A stretch of DNA of 64,000 nucleotides, taken from Thelephora terrestris. Taxonomy: Eukaryota > Basidiomycota > Agaricomycetes > Thelephorales > Thelephoraceae. The notes under the pieces were generated by a model. It saw only the letters and a list, made by a program, of their open reading frames with translations, was not told where the DNA came from and did no database searches. Where the stretch lies: contig WIUZ02000001.1 of the NCBI GenBank assembly GCA_015956445.1, positions 2,108,001 to 2,172,000 on the forward strand, written 5' to 3'. The translations under genes were made by a program, and so were the position numbers. Shown piece after piece: positions 1 through 11,079 of this stretch. Within the stretch, counting starts at the first letter, position 1. The number at the start of each line of letters is the position of its first letter.

Positions 1-389
1 GATGTGTTTGAGCTTGCACGATATCACTCTGACGTGCTGGACAATATATTGATAGCATGCTTGTTGAGATCCGGCCAAAAGGCTGCAGGTGATGCCTTAC
101 GGTCGTGTCTGGAGACCGTGATGGAATTGGGGATATTAGCCGGGGAACTCACTCGTGGACGCCTCGAGGAGTATCAAGCCGAATCTATACTGGAGCAACT
201 TTACTCGGCATTCAAGCGAAGAGTGTCGCGCCTGGTTCGTTGAGCACCCCACTAGTCGAGCCACATTGCTCACCATACACCCAGGTTCGGATGTTGGAGA
301 TCCTGAAAGACAAAGAATCGGAGCGGGAAGGCGCCGGTAGTATTAATCACCTATTTGTAAAACTAGACTCGCAGTGGTGGACGCGTTAG
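1..389 (+). CDS. Gamma-tubulin complex component (GCP family), 3' end only
   Basis: Spc97/Spc98-family protein of the gamma-tubulin complex, which nucleates microtubules at the spindle pole body. The gene enters from the left edge, so only its last two exons are visible. The first encodes an amphipathic helical stretch (FELARYHSDVLDNILIAC, then LYSAFKRR), as in the C-terminal helical domain of GCP proteins. A 62-nt intron (223-284) joins it in phase to a last exon ending LFVKLDSQWWTR; a closing LVRLD...WW motif is common in GCP4/5-type members. Reading through the int­ron instead would stop after SRLVR and lose this ending. The family call is fairly firm; the exact paralogue cannot be decided from about 90 residues. 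Confidence 0.72.
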
Positions 390-627
390 CCGTGGATGAT
401 ACACACGTGACTTACGCGCCTGGTCACCCGCCCTCCCACTGGCAGCAATCAAAAGCGCTGGGGCTACCCGGACCAAGCCTGGTCTCCACCACAACCATCA
501 TCGACGACGCGTTATTCGCCGTCGACATCGTCCCCAGCGGTGTACGAACAGTGCACTCATTCTCTACACCAGTGCAACTATCTTTTAGTCTCACCAGGAC
601 GCGCTGCGTTCCACGCTACAGCGAGTC

Positions 628-2629
628 ATGCATGGTTCCGTGCTAGGAAAACGATCCCAGTCTTCGACTGACTCTCCTTGTCCTCTGGATCTCCCAAGCC
701 CAGAGGTCACTCCGACCGCGAAGCGAATCAAGACCACCAGCACATTGACTGACTTGAACCCTGATGGGAACAAGGAAAACATTCCACCTTTGCCGGAGTC
801 GCCGTCCCCGAGGCGACTCAGAAGAACCGCCACAGAGAATCCTACCTCCCCGAGGAATGCTCGAAGTAAGTTTGCTGCGCGTGTTGATCTTCATTGAAGG
901 ATGTCTGATTCCTGGCCGCTTTTTCGGCGCAGCCCCTCGAAGACACTTCTCGACTTCCACTCTGGACACTAGGACCCCCTCTACTACCCTCTCGCATTTG
1001 ACGCTCGTCACTCCTCCCCCCACGCCGCCGTCCATATTGGTCCCCATCTATGCTCGTGCCCGCGCACTTCTCAGGTCTACATCGAACGGCGTGTCGCTAT
1101 TGTCAGGTCGCGCCACCGAACGCGCGCTCATAAACAAATTTGTCGCGTCATTCGTTGACGAAACTGAAAATCCGGCGTCTACACAATGTACTTCCCTGTT
1201 CATTTCAGGATCCCCTGGCACTGGCAAGACTGCTTTCGTCAATTCGGTTATCACAGAATCGGCTATACCGCCCACCGTCAAGGTCATCTCCATCAACTGC
1301 ATGGCTCTGAATGATGTCGACTTCTTGTGGTCCAGACTTGTAGATGAACTCTCGTCTACCAAGATAAAGATAAAGAAGGCTGTCAAAGGGATCGACGGAG
1401 TCTGTCAGCTCCTTTCTGCTTACCGCTCAAAGTGGTAAGTTATCTGATTATCCGGACTGTCAACCTTGGCTCACGATCGCAGCCTCTTGGTTTTGGATGA
1501 GCTTGATCACATCGCTTCATCGCCACAAGGAATCACTTCAATCTTTTCCGTTGCCCAAGCCCATCCCTCCCGCCTTCGTATAATTTCGATCGCGAACACT
1601 CATACTCTCACTTCGACCTCGTCTCAGGTCACCATTCGGGGGATTGCCGGTGTGAAGACTGTTCATTTCTCCCCGTACACGTCCGAACAGCTCTTGAAAA
1701 TCTTGATGACGAGGCTCGAGCCCCTCTTCAACGATACGGTGCATCTGAAACAAGCAGAGAAGCTCCTTCCCAAGACCTCCCTCACGCTCCTCTCCAAGAA
1801 GATCGCTGCCCAAGCTGGAGATGTTCGTTCGTTGTTTGAGGTCCTTCGCAGTGCCATCGACTCCGCCTCCAAGGCGTCCACTGAAGTCGGCCTCGATGGA
1901 CCTACTCCCGTAGTGACTCCTAACCACATCATCGCTGCCCTCAAGTCGTATGCTCCCGCTTCGTCGCTCGCTCCTCGCAATACGAATGCTACCAGCTCAA
2001 GTGAAGTAGTCGCTAAGGTCACTCGGCTCGGGTTACAGGCACGTTTGTCGTTGTTAGCCATGTTGCTTGCCTTCAAGAGGCAGGAGCAAGGTCTCCCCTT
2101 TTCATCCTACCCCCCCAAACCAAAGGCCGCTCCAGGAAAGGCGGCCTTGAAACGTGCTAACACCATTCCTCGCATGTTCGCCCTTGACATAACGCAGCTC
2201 CACGCTTACTATACGAGGCTTTTATCCAAGTCCAACGACGTTTTCTCGGCAGTCTCAAGAACTGAATTCGTCGATATCGTAAATATGCTGGAAACCCTCG
2301 GACTTGTTGGGAGGGAGTCTGGCGGTCCTGCGACCCCTTCCAAGACCAGTCGTCGCGCCCTTGGGAGGTCTGCCTCCTTCACGTCCGGTGCCAAAGCAAG
2401 TGCGTCCTCTGCCGTTGCTTTTGTGGAGGGTGTCAGGACAGATGAGGTCTTGAGAGGATTGGGTGTCTGTGCACAAGCCGTTGAGGGCAAGGAAATGGAT
2501 GCACAGCAAGATGAGTTGCGAGCAATCTGGAACAAGGAACTTCGGGATATTCAAAAAGACGCTGATGTAGTCACCAAGAGCGAGGCCGCCATTAGGGATG
2601 GCTTTGCGGATATGACCGAGGACGACTGA
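628..2629 (+). CDS. CDC6: Cdc6 replication licensing AAA+ ATPase
   Basis: Cdc6 loads the MCM2-7 helicase with ORC and Cdt1 at replication origins in the nucleus. Three exons (628-865, 933-1434, 1483-2629) give 628 residues. The N-terminal 80 residues are basic and disordered, with an early GKR, several SP/TP sites (SPSPRR, SPEVTP) and a KEN box (GNKENIPP), which suggests CDK phosphorylation and APC/C turnover as in other Cdc6 proteins. The AAA+ core shows Walker A GSPGTGKT, Walker B LLVLDELD (rebuilt exactly across the second intron), a sensor-1 asparagine in SIANTH and sensor-2 GDVRSLFEVLRSA. The C-terminal third fits a winged-helix domain. ORC1 is less likely because no BAH domain precedes the ATPase. 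Confidence 0.93.
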
Positions 2630-3053
2630 TCCATCGTTATTCGTCAAGACTATGGAGGGCCCAAACTTGGAGGTAACTATGTTTTAATCATGCTATGTAT
2701 CTTGTCTCTTTCGATTCTTTGAACGTGTGCGATCCCTTCCCACTCTTATTTCCCCCGTACATTCCCCACAATTTACCCAACCCATTTCGCGACACATCAC
2801 TATCCCAATCCCTCATCACCATAGTGGATCTCACTCATCACACCCATTCGCAATTCTATCATTGATCATTACTTGCTCGTTCACTGTTATCCTTTCAACC
2901 CACTTCCCCTTGCCACAAACCACAAATGTACGCTCCTCGCCTTTGTAATGTATCTACTTCATCGTTGCCTCTTTTGCTCTCTGGACAACCACTTTAGCCT
3001 TGTCCACCAGATTACTGGGGCCAGGCTGTCGGATCCGACGAAAAATTCCTCAT
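2630..3053. other. Convergent intergenic spacer CDC6 / SPO11
   Basis: About 420 bp between the convergent 3' ends of CDC6 and SPO11. It is pyrimidine-rich on the plus strand (runs of CCC, CTT and TCAC). Short ORFs here have no family resemblance. It probably holds only the two 3' untranslated regions. Confidence 0.6.
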
Positions 3054-4962
3054 TCAAGCATTGCATCCTTTGAGTGCAATAGAAATCTTATCAACCAGGT
3101 ATGAGAACAAAGGCTGTTCAAAGTACGCAGATTTGTCAGGGAGTGCGTTCATGAGAATTTCTATCTCTGCTTTGCGGCGGGAGTGCAACATATGGGCGAG
3201 CTCCTTTCTAGAAATAATTACAAGGCTTGAGCGCGTGCACGGAAAACATTGGTCACTTACCTCCACGGGTCAGGATACGGAGGTGTGTCGTGTAGCAACA
3301 TACTCATGGCCTAGATGGTATTCCTTTTTTGTTTTTCCTACAAGTACTCCAAGGCACACCTTTTTTTCGTCATGGCTCGTAATTGGTAAGAGCAAGTCTT
3401 TGTTCACACCAAACCTGATCACCAATCAGCCCCTGGAGCCTGAAGGCATTGACATACGAGTCCACCTTGAAAGCTCGCTCAGGTGGATCCCGATCCACTT
3501 GATCCTTTCACCTGCTGCGAGTGTATCGCTTTCGTGCTGCATCGCAATGGAACCTTTCATATAAGTCGAAAGGATGCTGAGACCGGACGGGTCCCCGTCA
3601 ACCAGCGCCATGATGGGAATCCTAGAGCGCAATGGTGATCAGGCGGATCGAGCAGCAGTGAGTGAATGAAAGGGACCGGACGTCTCTGGGAGATTGCTGG
3701 CCAACGTCTTGACCAGAGCTCTTGTCGCGACGTCAGGGAACCCTTTACCCTGTAAGATCCCTAGAGCGTCATGAAACATGGGTGTGTACATTTCCTCGCA
3801 CCGTGACTATGAGGCCTCTGCCGATTTTGAGCAGCCGAGTGAACCCCGAGTTACACAATGTTTGGAATACCGCCTATGTCAGGATGGACCGGTCGATAAG
3901 AAACAGCGTCAGTGCGGACATTGATCCTCACCTCCTTTTCCACAATCAGTACCCATGACAGCTCGGGATCGACGTTAAAGATGGCAATTTCCTCCGCATG
4001 TGGAATCAAGCAAGCCTGGTGTGGATCGAGTCAAGAACTGGTGGTTACGACCAAGAGTAAACAGTACGTACTTCTTCGTCCGAAGGGGTCACTACGTTTC
4101 CATCCTCAAGTTTGATCCGGATGCAGGATCCACATAAAAGTCCTTTGGGCGATGCACGCTGTATCGTGTTAGTCCCGCACAGCCCATACGAGTTGACTGC
4201 CGCTTACGACGTTCAAATCCGCTCTCCCAACGTTGAATGTCGCCGCCAGATCATCGACAAGCTGTGGGCTCGAAAGTTGATAATCAAACACATGCTCAAA
4301 GTCAAGGTCTCTTACCCTGTCGACTGTCGCCTGCGTTTTAAATAACGATACCTGTCGGTAGTATATGTTTCTATTTGCAAAATGGAATGCTGAGATCGAT
4401 CCACAACGCTGAAAGAGTTACCGTTTAGTCGCCGGAGCTTCGTTTATCACCGCTTCGTGGACAATGTCCATCACTCTGAACAGTTGAGCTTGGGGACGGT
4501 ATGAGTGAAGACCGTAGAACAGCGAAGTTATGACCAACCGAAAGGTCGACTGCTTGCACATTTCAATCGTTGGGGAAATTTCAATTTACGAATAGCAGCA
4601 ACACTGTATCGCGGGTTTATTCAAGAATTCCCGGGCGACGAAGATTCATACCCGTCCTGAGCCCGTTTGAACCGATTGGTAATTTGGAGCTCAATCTTTG
4701 GTTTAAGCGGAGCAACAACGCTCTCGCCTTCCTCAACCGTTTCAGGATTGAGGGCGCAATCTAGTTGTGTTAAAAAGGATAGCACAAGAGCTTCGATTCC
4801 GTCAATAGCTACGTCCCTTGAGTGAAGTACATGTTAATGCGAGAATATATGCGTTGAAAATCACTCATACTTGGGGTCTATATCCATATATGAGCCTTCG
4901 GAGGCTGCATCATCGGTTTCGTCGTCAGTGGTCGACCATAGGTAATCTACGTTCTCGTCCAT
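3054..4962 (-). CDS. SPO11: Spo11 meiotic recombination protein (Topo VI A-like), 14 exons
   Basis: Spo11 makes the DNA double-strand breaks that start meiotic recombination, by a tyrosine transesterification. I could chain 14 short exons in phase into about 391 residues. The N-terminus (DVAIDGIEALVLSFL) leads to TKRNIYYRQVSLFKTQ, whose second tyrosine of IYY matches the catalytic residue. KGLLCG and WVLIVEKEAVFQTL follow, then GKGFPDVATRALV and the TOPRIM metal-binding motif ALVDGDPSG. The last exon (KELAHMLHSRRKAEIEIL to KISIALKGCNA) matches the family C-terminus. Exon 3 is an 11-nt microexon (4549-4539), and the intron after exon 10 uses a GTCCGG donor. All catalytic and metal-binding motifs are present, so the gene looks functional. 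It is divergent from the kinase at 5078 across 115 bp. Confidence 0.9.
4539..4549 (-). other. SPO11: 11-nt microexon of SPO11 (exon 3)
   Basis: Exon 2 ends in phase 2 at 4652 and the next well-matched exon begins at 4488 after an AAG acceptor. Only the 11 nt TCGACCTTTCG, flanked by a GCAAGCAG acceptor and a GTTGGT donor, keeps the frame and gives GRPFAQLFRVMDIVHE, which fits the Spo11 pattern before TKR-x-IYY. Two larger alternatives hit stops or break phase. A third, skipping to an acceptor before GTGATGGAC, keeps the frame but loses RPFAQLFR. Confidence 0.6.
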
Positions 4963-5077
4963 ATTCTTGGGTGGTCGTGGTCCGTGATCAAATCTCAGTG
5001 ACCGCTTGACTGATCGGCATCACGGCGCTCCCGTCCGTTGTTCGTCCGTTGTCACCTGTCTGGTCAGCCATCGGCTA
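4963..5077. promoter_or_regulatory. 115-bp divergent spacer SPO11 / Nak1-type kinase
   Basis: The start codons of a meiosis gene (minus) and a constitutive-type kinase (plus) are only 115 bp apart, so both core promoters must overlap or lie inside transcribed sequence. A near-duplicate CCGTCCGTTGTTCGTCCGTTG lies at about 5031-5051. I see no clear TATA box. Confidence 0.5.
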
Positions 5078-7810
5078 ATGTCTCGACCGGGACCCTCTGT
5101 TCACCAACTCTACAAGCGTTTGGAAACTGTCGGTCGTGGCGCGTATGGGTCCGTACACAAAGGCATCGAGATCGCCACCAATAATGTCGTCGCCCTCAAG
5201 ATCATAAACCTCGACACCGAGGACGACGATGTTGGCGACATCCAGCGCGAAGTAGCTCTTCTAACCCAACTGCGTGATGCTCCAAACGTTACCAAGTACT
5301 ACGGGTGCCATTTAGATGGACCCCGTGTTTGGATCGTAATGGAGTACGCACAGGGAGGAAGCGTGCGCACGCTCATGAAGGCGTGTCCTGATGGCATCGT
5401 GGAGGAGAAGTATACTGTCGTCGTCGTTCGTGAAGTCCTGGCGGCTTTGGGCTACCTCCATCGTTCCGGGATCATCCACCGAGATATCAAGGCCGCAAAC
5501 ATCCTCATAACAGCAGTTGGGAAAGTCATGATTTGTGACTTTGGTGTATCTGCACTTTTGACAACGGCGACGAGCAAACGGAACACTTTCATCGGAACAC
5601 CGTACTGGATGGCTCCCGAGGTTGCGCAGGCTGTCCCCAATTACGACACGAAGGCAGATATATGGAGTTTGGGTATCCTTATCTACGAGATGGCGAAGGG
5701 GAGCCCACCACACTCGAACTTAGACGCAGCACGGGTTTTACAACTCCTTCCAAGGACCCGCGCCCCGCGGCTGGCAGAAGGAGAAGGTAGCAAGGACATG
5801 CGAGATTTCGTTGCGCTGTGTTTGAAGGAATCCTCGGTCGAAGTATGCCTATCCATGAATACTAGTGAAACGATATTAACAAACTTACAGCGACTTCCAG
5901 CCGAAGAACTTTCCCGAACGAAGTGGATAAAGACGGCAGTGAAAATTCCCAATGCCATCCTGAAGGAACTACTCATCCGATATGAAACTTGGAGCGAGGG
6001 AGGGGGCACAAGGACTAGCCTTGCCGATCCGCTTGGGTGGGAAGACGAAGAAAATCAGTGGGTCTGCCTTGATTCGTTTCAGTCAAGAATGTGAATCCGA
6101 ATTTCCAACAGGGCCGACCATCGCTCATCGTCGCTATCAGATGGATGGCAGTTCGATACTGTCAGAAGTGTGTCAGGACTGAAGGAGCCAATAGATGAAC
6201 TTTCGCTGGGCCTCTTCGCCCAGGAGACCCCATTGCAGAGTTCCACTATTAGGCCCCCACAGCCTTCCAAGGTTCCGGTCTCGTTGAGGTCCCTTTTTCC
6301 CGAGGATTCTTCCGATGCCAACGAATCCCCTGCGACCCCCGTCCCTCATCACCCACCTACACTAGCCCCTCCCCCGCTGCTTATCCCTACGAACTCAGGT
6401 CAAACCCGAACAGCCAGAAGACAGAAACGCCTAGGTGAAGCTGACGACGACGAATTCCAGCATACTCATCGCGCAGGATTTGTGTTTCCTCCCCGGCCAA
6501 AACAGGTAATAGACGTTGAAGAACCGAAGGCCAACTCACCGAAAGTTCCATCGCCCAAGTTCCAATCGCCTTCAACGTCATATCACCCTACTCTGGATGA
6601 GAAATCCACAAACTCGGATGAAGATAGGGTTGAGCCCACCCAAACTTCTCCCGATCGTGACTTATTTCGGATCCCCGTCGGGAGGAAAAGATCAAAAAGC
6701 AACGCAGCCGATACTAATGGGCACATTTTTCCATCTCCTGGAGAGTATCGATTCCCAATGTCCAATGGGTTACCTGCAAGCGCACAACGACCGTTGCACC
6801 TTCTCTCAAAAACAAACCGGCGGTCTCCTACTCTCGATTCCCTGGACCGCATACACACTTCACCTTCTCACCAGTCTACTCATTCCCTCGACGCTGTTAC
6901 CTCGGGACGGACTAGCCCATCTACTTCGCGTTCTGCGCTAAACAGTGTTCGGCCGCTTCGCCCAACACTGAACGGCAGCCCAGACGGCTTGCACCCGGGA
7001 TCGAAATTGCCTCCGCTGAGGCCCAACCTCATCAGGCAGGCATCAGTAGCAGTTATGGAAACTGTGCCATCCCCGCCGCTACTCCCTCCTGTACCACCTC
7101 TCGTTCGCCAACGCCAGAGAAGCGGAAACTCTGTCAGTGGGAATGGCGATTTGCTGGTGCCGAATGTTCCCGGTTTGAAGGATGTTCTCAAGGTTCGTCC
7201 GCCATTTCACCACTCGTTATCAAAATTTCCGACCCCCATCTAGGTTTCCCATTTGACTTCGGAACACCAGTTGGGAATGGCCGACTTACTTCCTCCGTCG
7301 CCTTCCGCCTTTGGGACTGCCAACGCCAAAGCGAGCCCGATTTCAAATCCCCTGAACAACACACCAGGGAACAACCCGCTTTCCTCCAGCCTTACAAGTT
7401 CGTTATCCGTCTCCAACAATTCCACATCTCGATCGCGATCCCGTTCGCCGCCTCCGCCATTGGACTTCTCACACCCATCTCCAAATTTCGTGGCTAACGG
7501 AATGGGCGGGAAACCTTTGGCTCCGCCGATTCGACCCCTAGATCTCGGCGGTTTGATGGGATCCCGTGACGACACTCATGGAGAATTAGCCAACATTGTG
7601 GAAAATCTTGCACAATGGCTGGCGGTGGTAGAGGATGGCCTCTCCGATCTGTTGGCTACGCCTGCGGTAGATACGATTGAAGAGGAACAGGAGGATTTAG
7701 GGGCCTACCACGAAGAGTTCTCCAGCAGGCTGGAGGACCTATATGAAACCCAGAACGATGTTCTCAGTACTCCCCACGCGTTTCTATCACATTCCGGCCT
7801 CCCTTCTTAA
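5078..7810 (+). CDS. nak1: GCK/Ste20-type protein kinase, Nak1/Kic1-like
   Basis: Serine/threonine kinase of the germinal-centre-kinase group. Fission yeast Nak1 acts in the MOR/RAM network for polarity and cell separation; that role is inferred here. Four exons (5078-5842, 5891-6057, 6112-7192, 7244-7810) give 859 residues. The N-terminal kinase domain shows GRGAYGSVHKG, VALKIINLDTEDDDV (a Nak1-like signature), HRDIKAANILI, DFGVSA and GTPYWMAPEV. The first intron is 48 nt and in frame; removing it restores ESSVERLPAEEL, with the conserved subdomain XI arginine. The remaining ~550 residues are Ser/Pro-rich and low complexity, ending in a short helical module (ELANIVENLAQWLAVVEDGL). ATG 5078 directly precedes the kinase domain. 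The upstream ATG in the same frame has no conserved sequence. Confidence 0.88.
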
Positions 7811-7939
7811 TGGTGACAGTGCAATTTGACGAATTTCCGAGCATTGTATTTGTGTTGTATTCATACAAAAATATTGTACTTTTAGCTATCCTTTCTCATC
7901 GCCAGTGGGGTATATTGGGACCACCAGGGTATACCGTAC

Positions 7940-8581
7940 CTACTTAGACACATATTGCAACATGTTGTGCTCCGTGAGCATTATGTCCAGCATGTCCCGT
8001 AGTTGCTTGTGCAGCGCTCCTAAAATTCCGAGGTTACAAGTATTCAGGGAACGTGTCGCAGCACTTACTTGCGCGGCGAACGGCACGGACATACTCTTCG
8101 TTGGCTTCGGTCATCTGTTTTTCCAACGATTGTAGCCGTTCAGCCTAGGGGAATGTAAGCGGTGTGTAAAGTCTCGATGCAGAAGCTTGCCTGTTTCTCC
8201 TCAGGCTCTGGCGGGGGCAAGGATTGGATCAGGTAATCGACCTGTCTGGCCTTGAGGGCCAGATCTCTAGCGAGCTCTTTCTTGTTGGCTACGCGTATGT
8301 GAAAACCCTGCATGGTTCGAGCGCGTCGAGTGCAGGGGCAAATACGATATACCTTCGAATACGTCTGGGGCATCAACCTTATCGGGGTTCCGCTGCTTTG
8401 TGATTGGAACCTGCGGGCTAACTTGTGTGAAATCTGCCCTGGTGGTGAGGTAGTTTATACTGTTCGCCATTATCATCAAGAGCTATGGAAGTACGTCTTG
8501 TTGGACGATGTTCGTATGGCGGAGAGAATCAAGACCACGCACGTTTTGTATTTCATCTTGCAGCTGGGTAATGCGGTCCAT
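7940..8581 (-). CDS. MED21: Mediator complex subunit 21
   Basis: Med21 (Srb7) pairs with Med7 in the Mediator middle module, which links activators to RNA polymerase II. The protein is about 138 residues, the usual length. It opens MDRITQLQDEIQNLLMIM, continues INYLTTRADF, then ELARDLALKARQVDYLIQSL and the coiled-coil tail LQSLEKQMTEANEEYVRAV, all in family order. Five exons are needed. The third is entered at GCGTAG/CC, giving FEANKKEL. The intron after EEKQ (8190-8145, 46 nt) has a GC donor (CAG/GCAAGC) and an AG acceptor; no GT donor keeps the frame. A start-to-start gap of 154 bp separates it from RTF2. Confidence 0.9.
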
Positions 8582-8735
8582 ATGAGTTAATTCCTGCAGC
8601 ATTTCGCTGCAATCTGGCCGTTTCTGGGAAAGCCTTGACGCAAGACCCCCGTACACGGTACAAGGTGTACTTGAGACAATGCTCGGATCGGAGTTTGCTT
8701 ACGGAAGCTGCGCTTCTTTCAGTCTAACCGCCACC

Positions 8736-9854
8736 ATGGGTAATGATGGTGGAAGCATCCCTGACCGCCGCGACCTCGTTCGCACCAAAGCCAAGGTATG
8801 TGGCTACGCACAATCTATCATCGTGTTTACTCACTGCAGGTCTCGTAGGCTGAGCAAGCAGACAAGGGAAATCAGACTCGTGCGAGGTGGTTTTTCTGCG
8901 CTCTCTCCAAGGTCAGCTCACCCGCTTTTGTAATACTGTCCCTATTGATTCTCATTCCCCGCAGCGAGTATTGCAGGAGCCCATAGTCTCCTGTGCACTT
9001 GGAAAGCTCTACAACAAGGATGCGATCTTAGAGTACCTTTTGGATAAGTCGTCGTATGGGGATGGAGAAGTGATATGTGGCCACATCAGGTCTCTGAAGG
9101 TGAGTAGATGCGCTAGCTCCTCGCCTTATACCGCATCGTTCACGTCCAAGCCTATTCGTGTATAGGATGTCAAAGTTCTGAACCTGACCCACAACCCATC
9201 ACCAGACAAGAGTACTCCAATCGACGGCGACACCTTTAAAGTCCAATTCGCATGCCCTTTGACTTTCAAGGAGATGCTCGGCTCCGTCCCTTTTGCTTAC
9301 ATCTCTACGTGTGGTTGCGTCTTCTCCCAGGCCGGCTTACGGACCGTCTCGCAAGCCGAGAACGCTTTGCCCAAGGAAGAATCTAAGGATGACTCCAAAG
9401 AAAGTAGCCCTGTGGATTCGGAGAAACAGTACCAACTCTGCCCGTCGTGCGGTACAAAGTACGACAAATCGCAAGACGTGCTTACCCTCAATCCGCCTCC
9501 GGAGGAAGAAGAGATCATGCATGCGAACATGCTCAAGCGGCGTGCTGTCGAACCAACGAAGACGAAAGGGAAGAAGCGAAAGGCCGCCACCGATAGCGTG
9601 CAACCCTCCAAGAAAAGGGCATCAGTCAACTCCAACAATCCTGCAATTTCAAGTACCACTCGCGCGATCGCTGCTGGTCTTGCTGAGGAGGAGAGCAAAC
9701 GCAAGGCGAACATGAGCGACGCTGTCAAGTCTTTATATACATCCAAAGATGGGCCGCAACGAAAGGAGACCTTCATGACCATGTGCACGTTCACTAGGGT
9801 ATGTTACATTCCGTTGTCATGGGCTATGGACTGACTTCTTTACAGTACGCTTGA
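8736..9854 (+). CDS. RTF2: Replication termination factor 2 (Rtf2)
   Basis: Rtf2 proteins carry a divergent C2HC2 RING and act in replication fork pausing or restart, and in some fungi in splicing. The start lies in a textbook context (CCACCATGG) and gives MGNDGGSIPDRRDLVRTKAK, the invariant Rtf2 N-terminus. RING-like elements follow: WFFCALSK, EPIVSCALGKLYNKDAI, FACPLTFKEM, YISTCGCVFSQAGL and LCPSCGTKY. The C-terminus is a Lys/Arg-rich tail (KGKKRKAATDS, SKKRAS), probably nuclear targeting. Introns lie near 8796-8849, 8911-8964, 9100-9165 and 9801-9845; the last leaves a two-codon final exon (YA, stop). Confidence 0.92.
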
Positions 9855-9929
9855 GTAGTAGTTGGACATTCATGTACACATGATCGTTTGAGTTTGCGTT
9901 GTAGTACTAGTTGTCGTATAATAATGCTA

Positions 9930-10313
9930 TCCTTAACACGCCAGTTTCACCGCTGACTGAACCCCTTCGAAACGACATGAGGAAACGCCTTGACCAGTGA
10001 CTGCGGGGTGAGATTGAGGAAGAGACCTTCGTAGGTGTGACAAATGTTCAGCCGGATGCGGAAGAAATCAACCAGGGTCGGTATGTCCTCATTCCTATGG
10101 ATTTCCCCAAGGAATGTCCCTCACTGAGGGAAACCAAGCCAAAGACGTCTAGAAAGAAGTCCCGATTAGCCTGGTAATCGGCAACATTCGTTCTTTCTTA
10201 CATTTATCCAGGTTGTTTGTGTGCGAAGTGGTTGCGGAAAAATATGAGTGGGATTGGAAGTGCGTCAGGATATATAGCGGTCTCGTTGCGGCTCCTGTCA
10301 CCCTGACTCCACA
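9930..10313 (+). pseudogene. Fragment of an uncharacterised gene with an in-frame stop
   Basis: An open frame without a usable start runs through TPVSPLTEPLRNDMRKRLDQ, meets a TGA at 9998-10000, and continues as GEIEEETFVGVTNVQPDAE to SRKKSRLAW. A well-formed intron (from about 10173, GTAATC, to the TTTATCCAG near 10212) joins it in phase to LFVCEVVAEKYEWDWKCVRI. Codon use and the intact splice junction suggest a genuine former gene. I cannot name the family; it resembles an unnamed agaricomycete-specific protein. The stop, the missing N-terminus and the lack of a clear end argue for a decayed copy rather than a working gene. The boundaries are approximate. Confidence 0.4.
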
Positions 10314-11079
10314 ACGGTACCGATGACTCTGGATGCGCGGAGGCGCCGGAGAACATTTCGTGTCTCGCCGGGAAGCCGAATCGCTCCAAGAGAAATATCT
10401 GCGGTCACCGGACTCTGCAAAAGTTCTGCCATCGGACTGCCGTCAGGCGACGATGGATGGAAAGGGACTGCAACGAGAGAGTGATAAAGTTCAAGGGCAA
10501 GCCTCGAACTACACGCGTCAGACACTGTGAAGTATAAGCCGCACCGTTCACGAGCCACCAAGGAAGCAGGAAGAGGCTAAACATTTGTGAAGAAAGGCTG
10601 AATTCCACAGAGTTGCGTGGTAGAGTCCCGCCGACTCGCTCCATTTGCCAGCGAGGTTGCTGAACCCTCTCCCAGCAATACAGGACCCGGATCAGATCTG
10701 GAGTTCGCATTCGTTCTTCATTGAAAAGGTCGCCAGAAGTTGGCAAATGTGTCCACGTCTTGGACTAAATGCGAGCGACTTTGAAGCACGGTGCCGAGGG
10801 AAGCAAAATTTGAGTTACTCAAGAACGACCTGTCCTGCGAATAACGATCGTGAGCAGGGGAAACACCCCGGATTGTAACTCACCCAACACTTGATGCCGC
10901 CAAATTCTGGGATGACGGCCGCAGACGTCCCGTTCGAACATCTGGAATACGTGGTTACGGATACGAGTTAGCTACAGTTTAGGGACAGTTGGTTCGTCGG
11001 GTTGTCACGCGATGAACTCGGAGTGAGGTGAGTATACAAGATTTCATTCGCGAAGGTTTGGTTCGGCAACATTTGGAAA
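10314..11079. other. Intergenic, no gene recognised
   Basis: About 770 bp between the decayed fragment and the 3' end of the carrier-like gene. ORFs of 60-113 codons exist on both strands but none matches a family, has a plausible start and splice pattern, or shows sustained codon bias. Confidence 0.5.
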
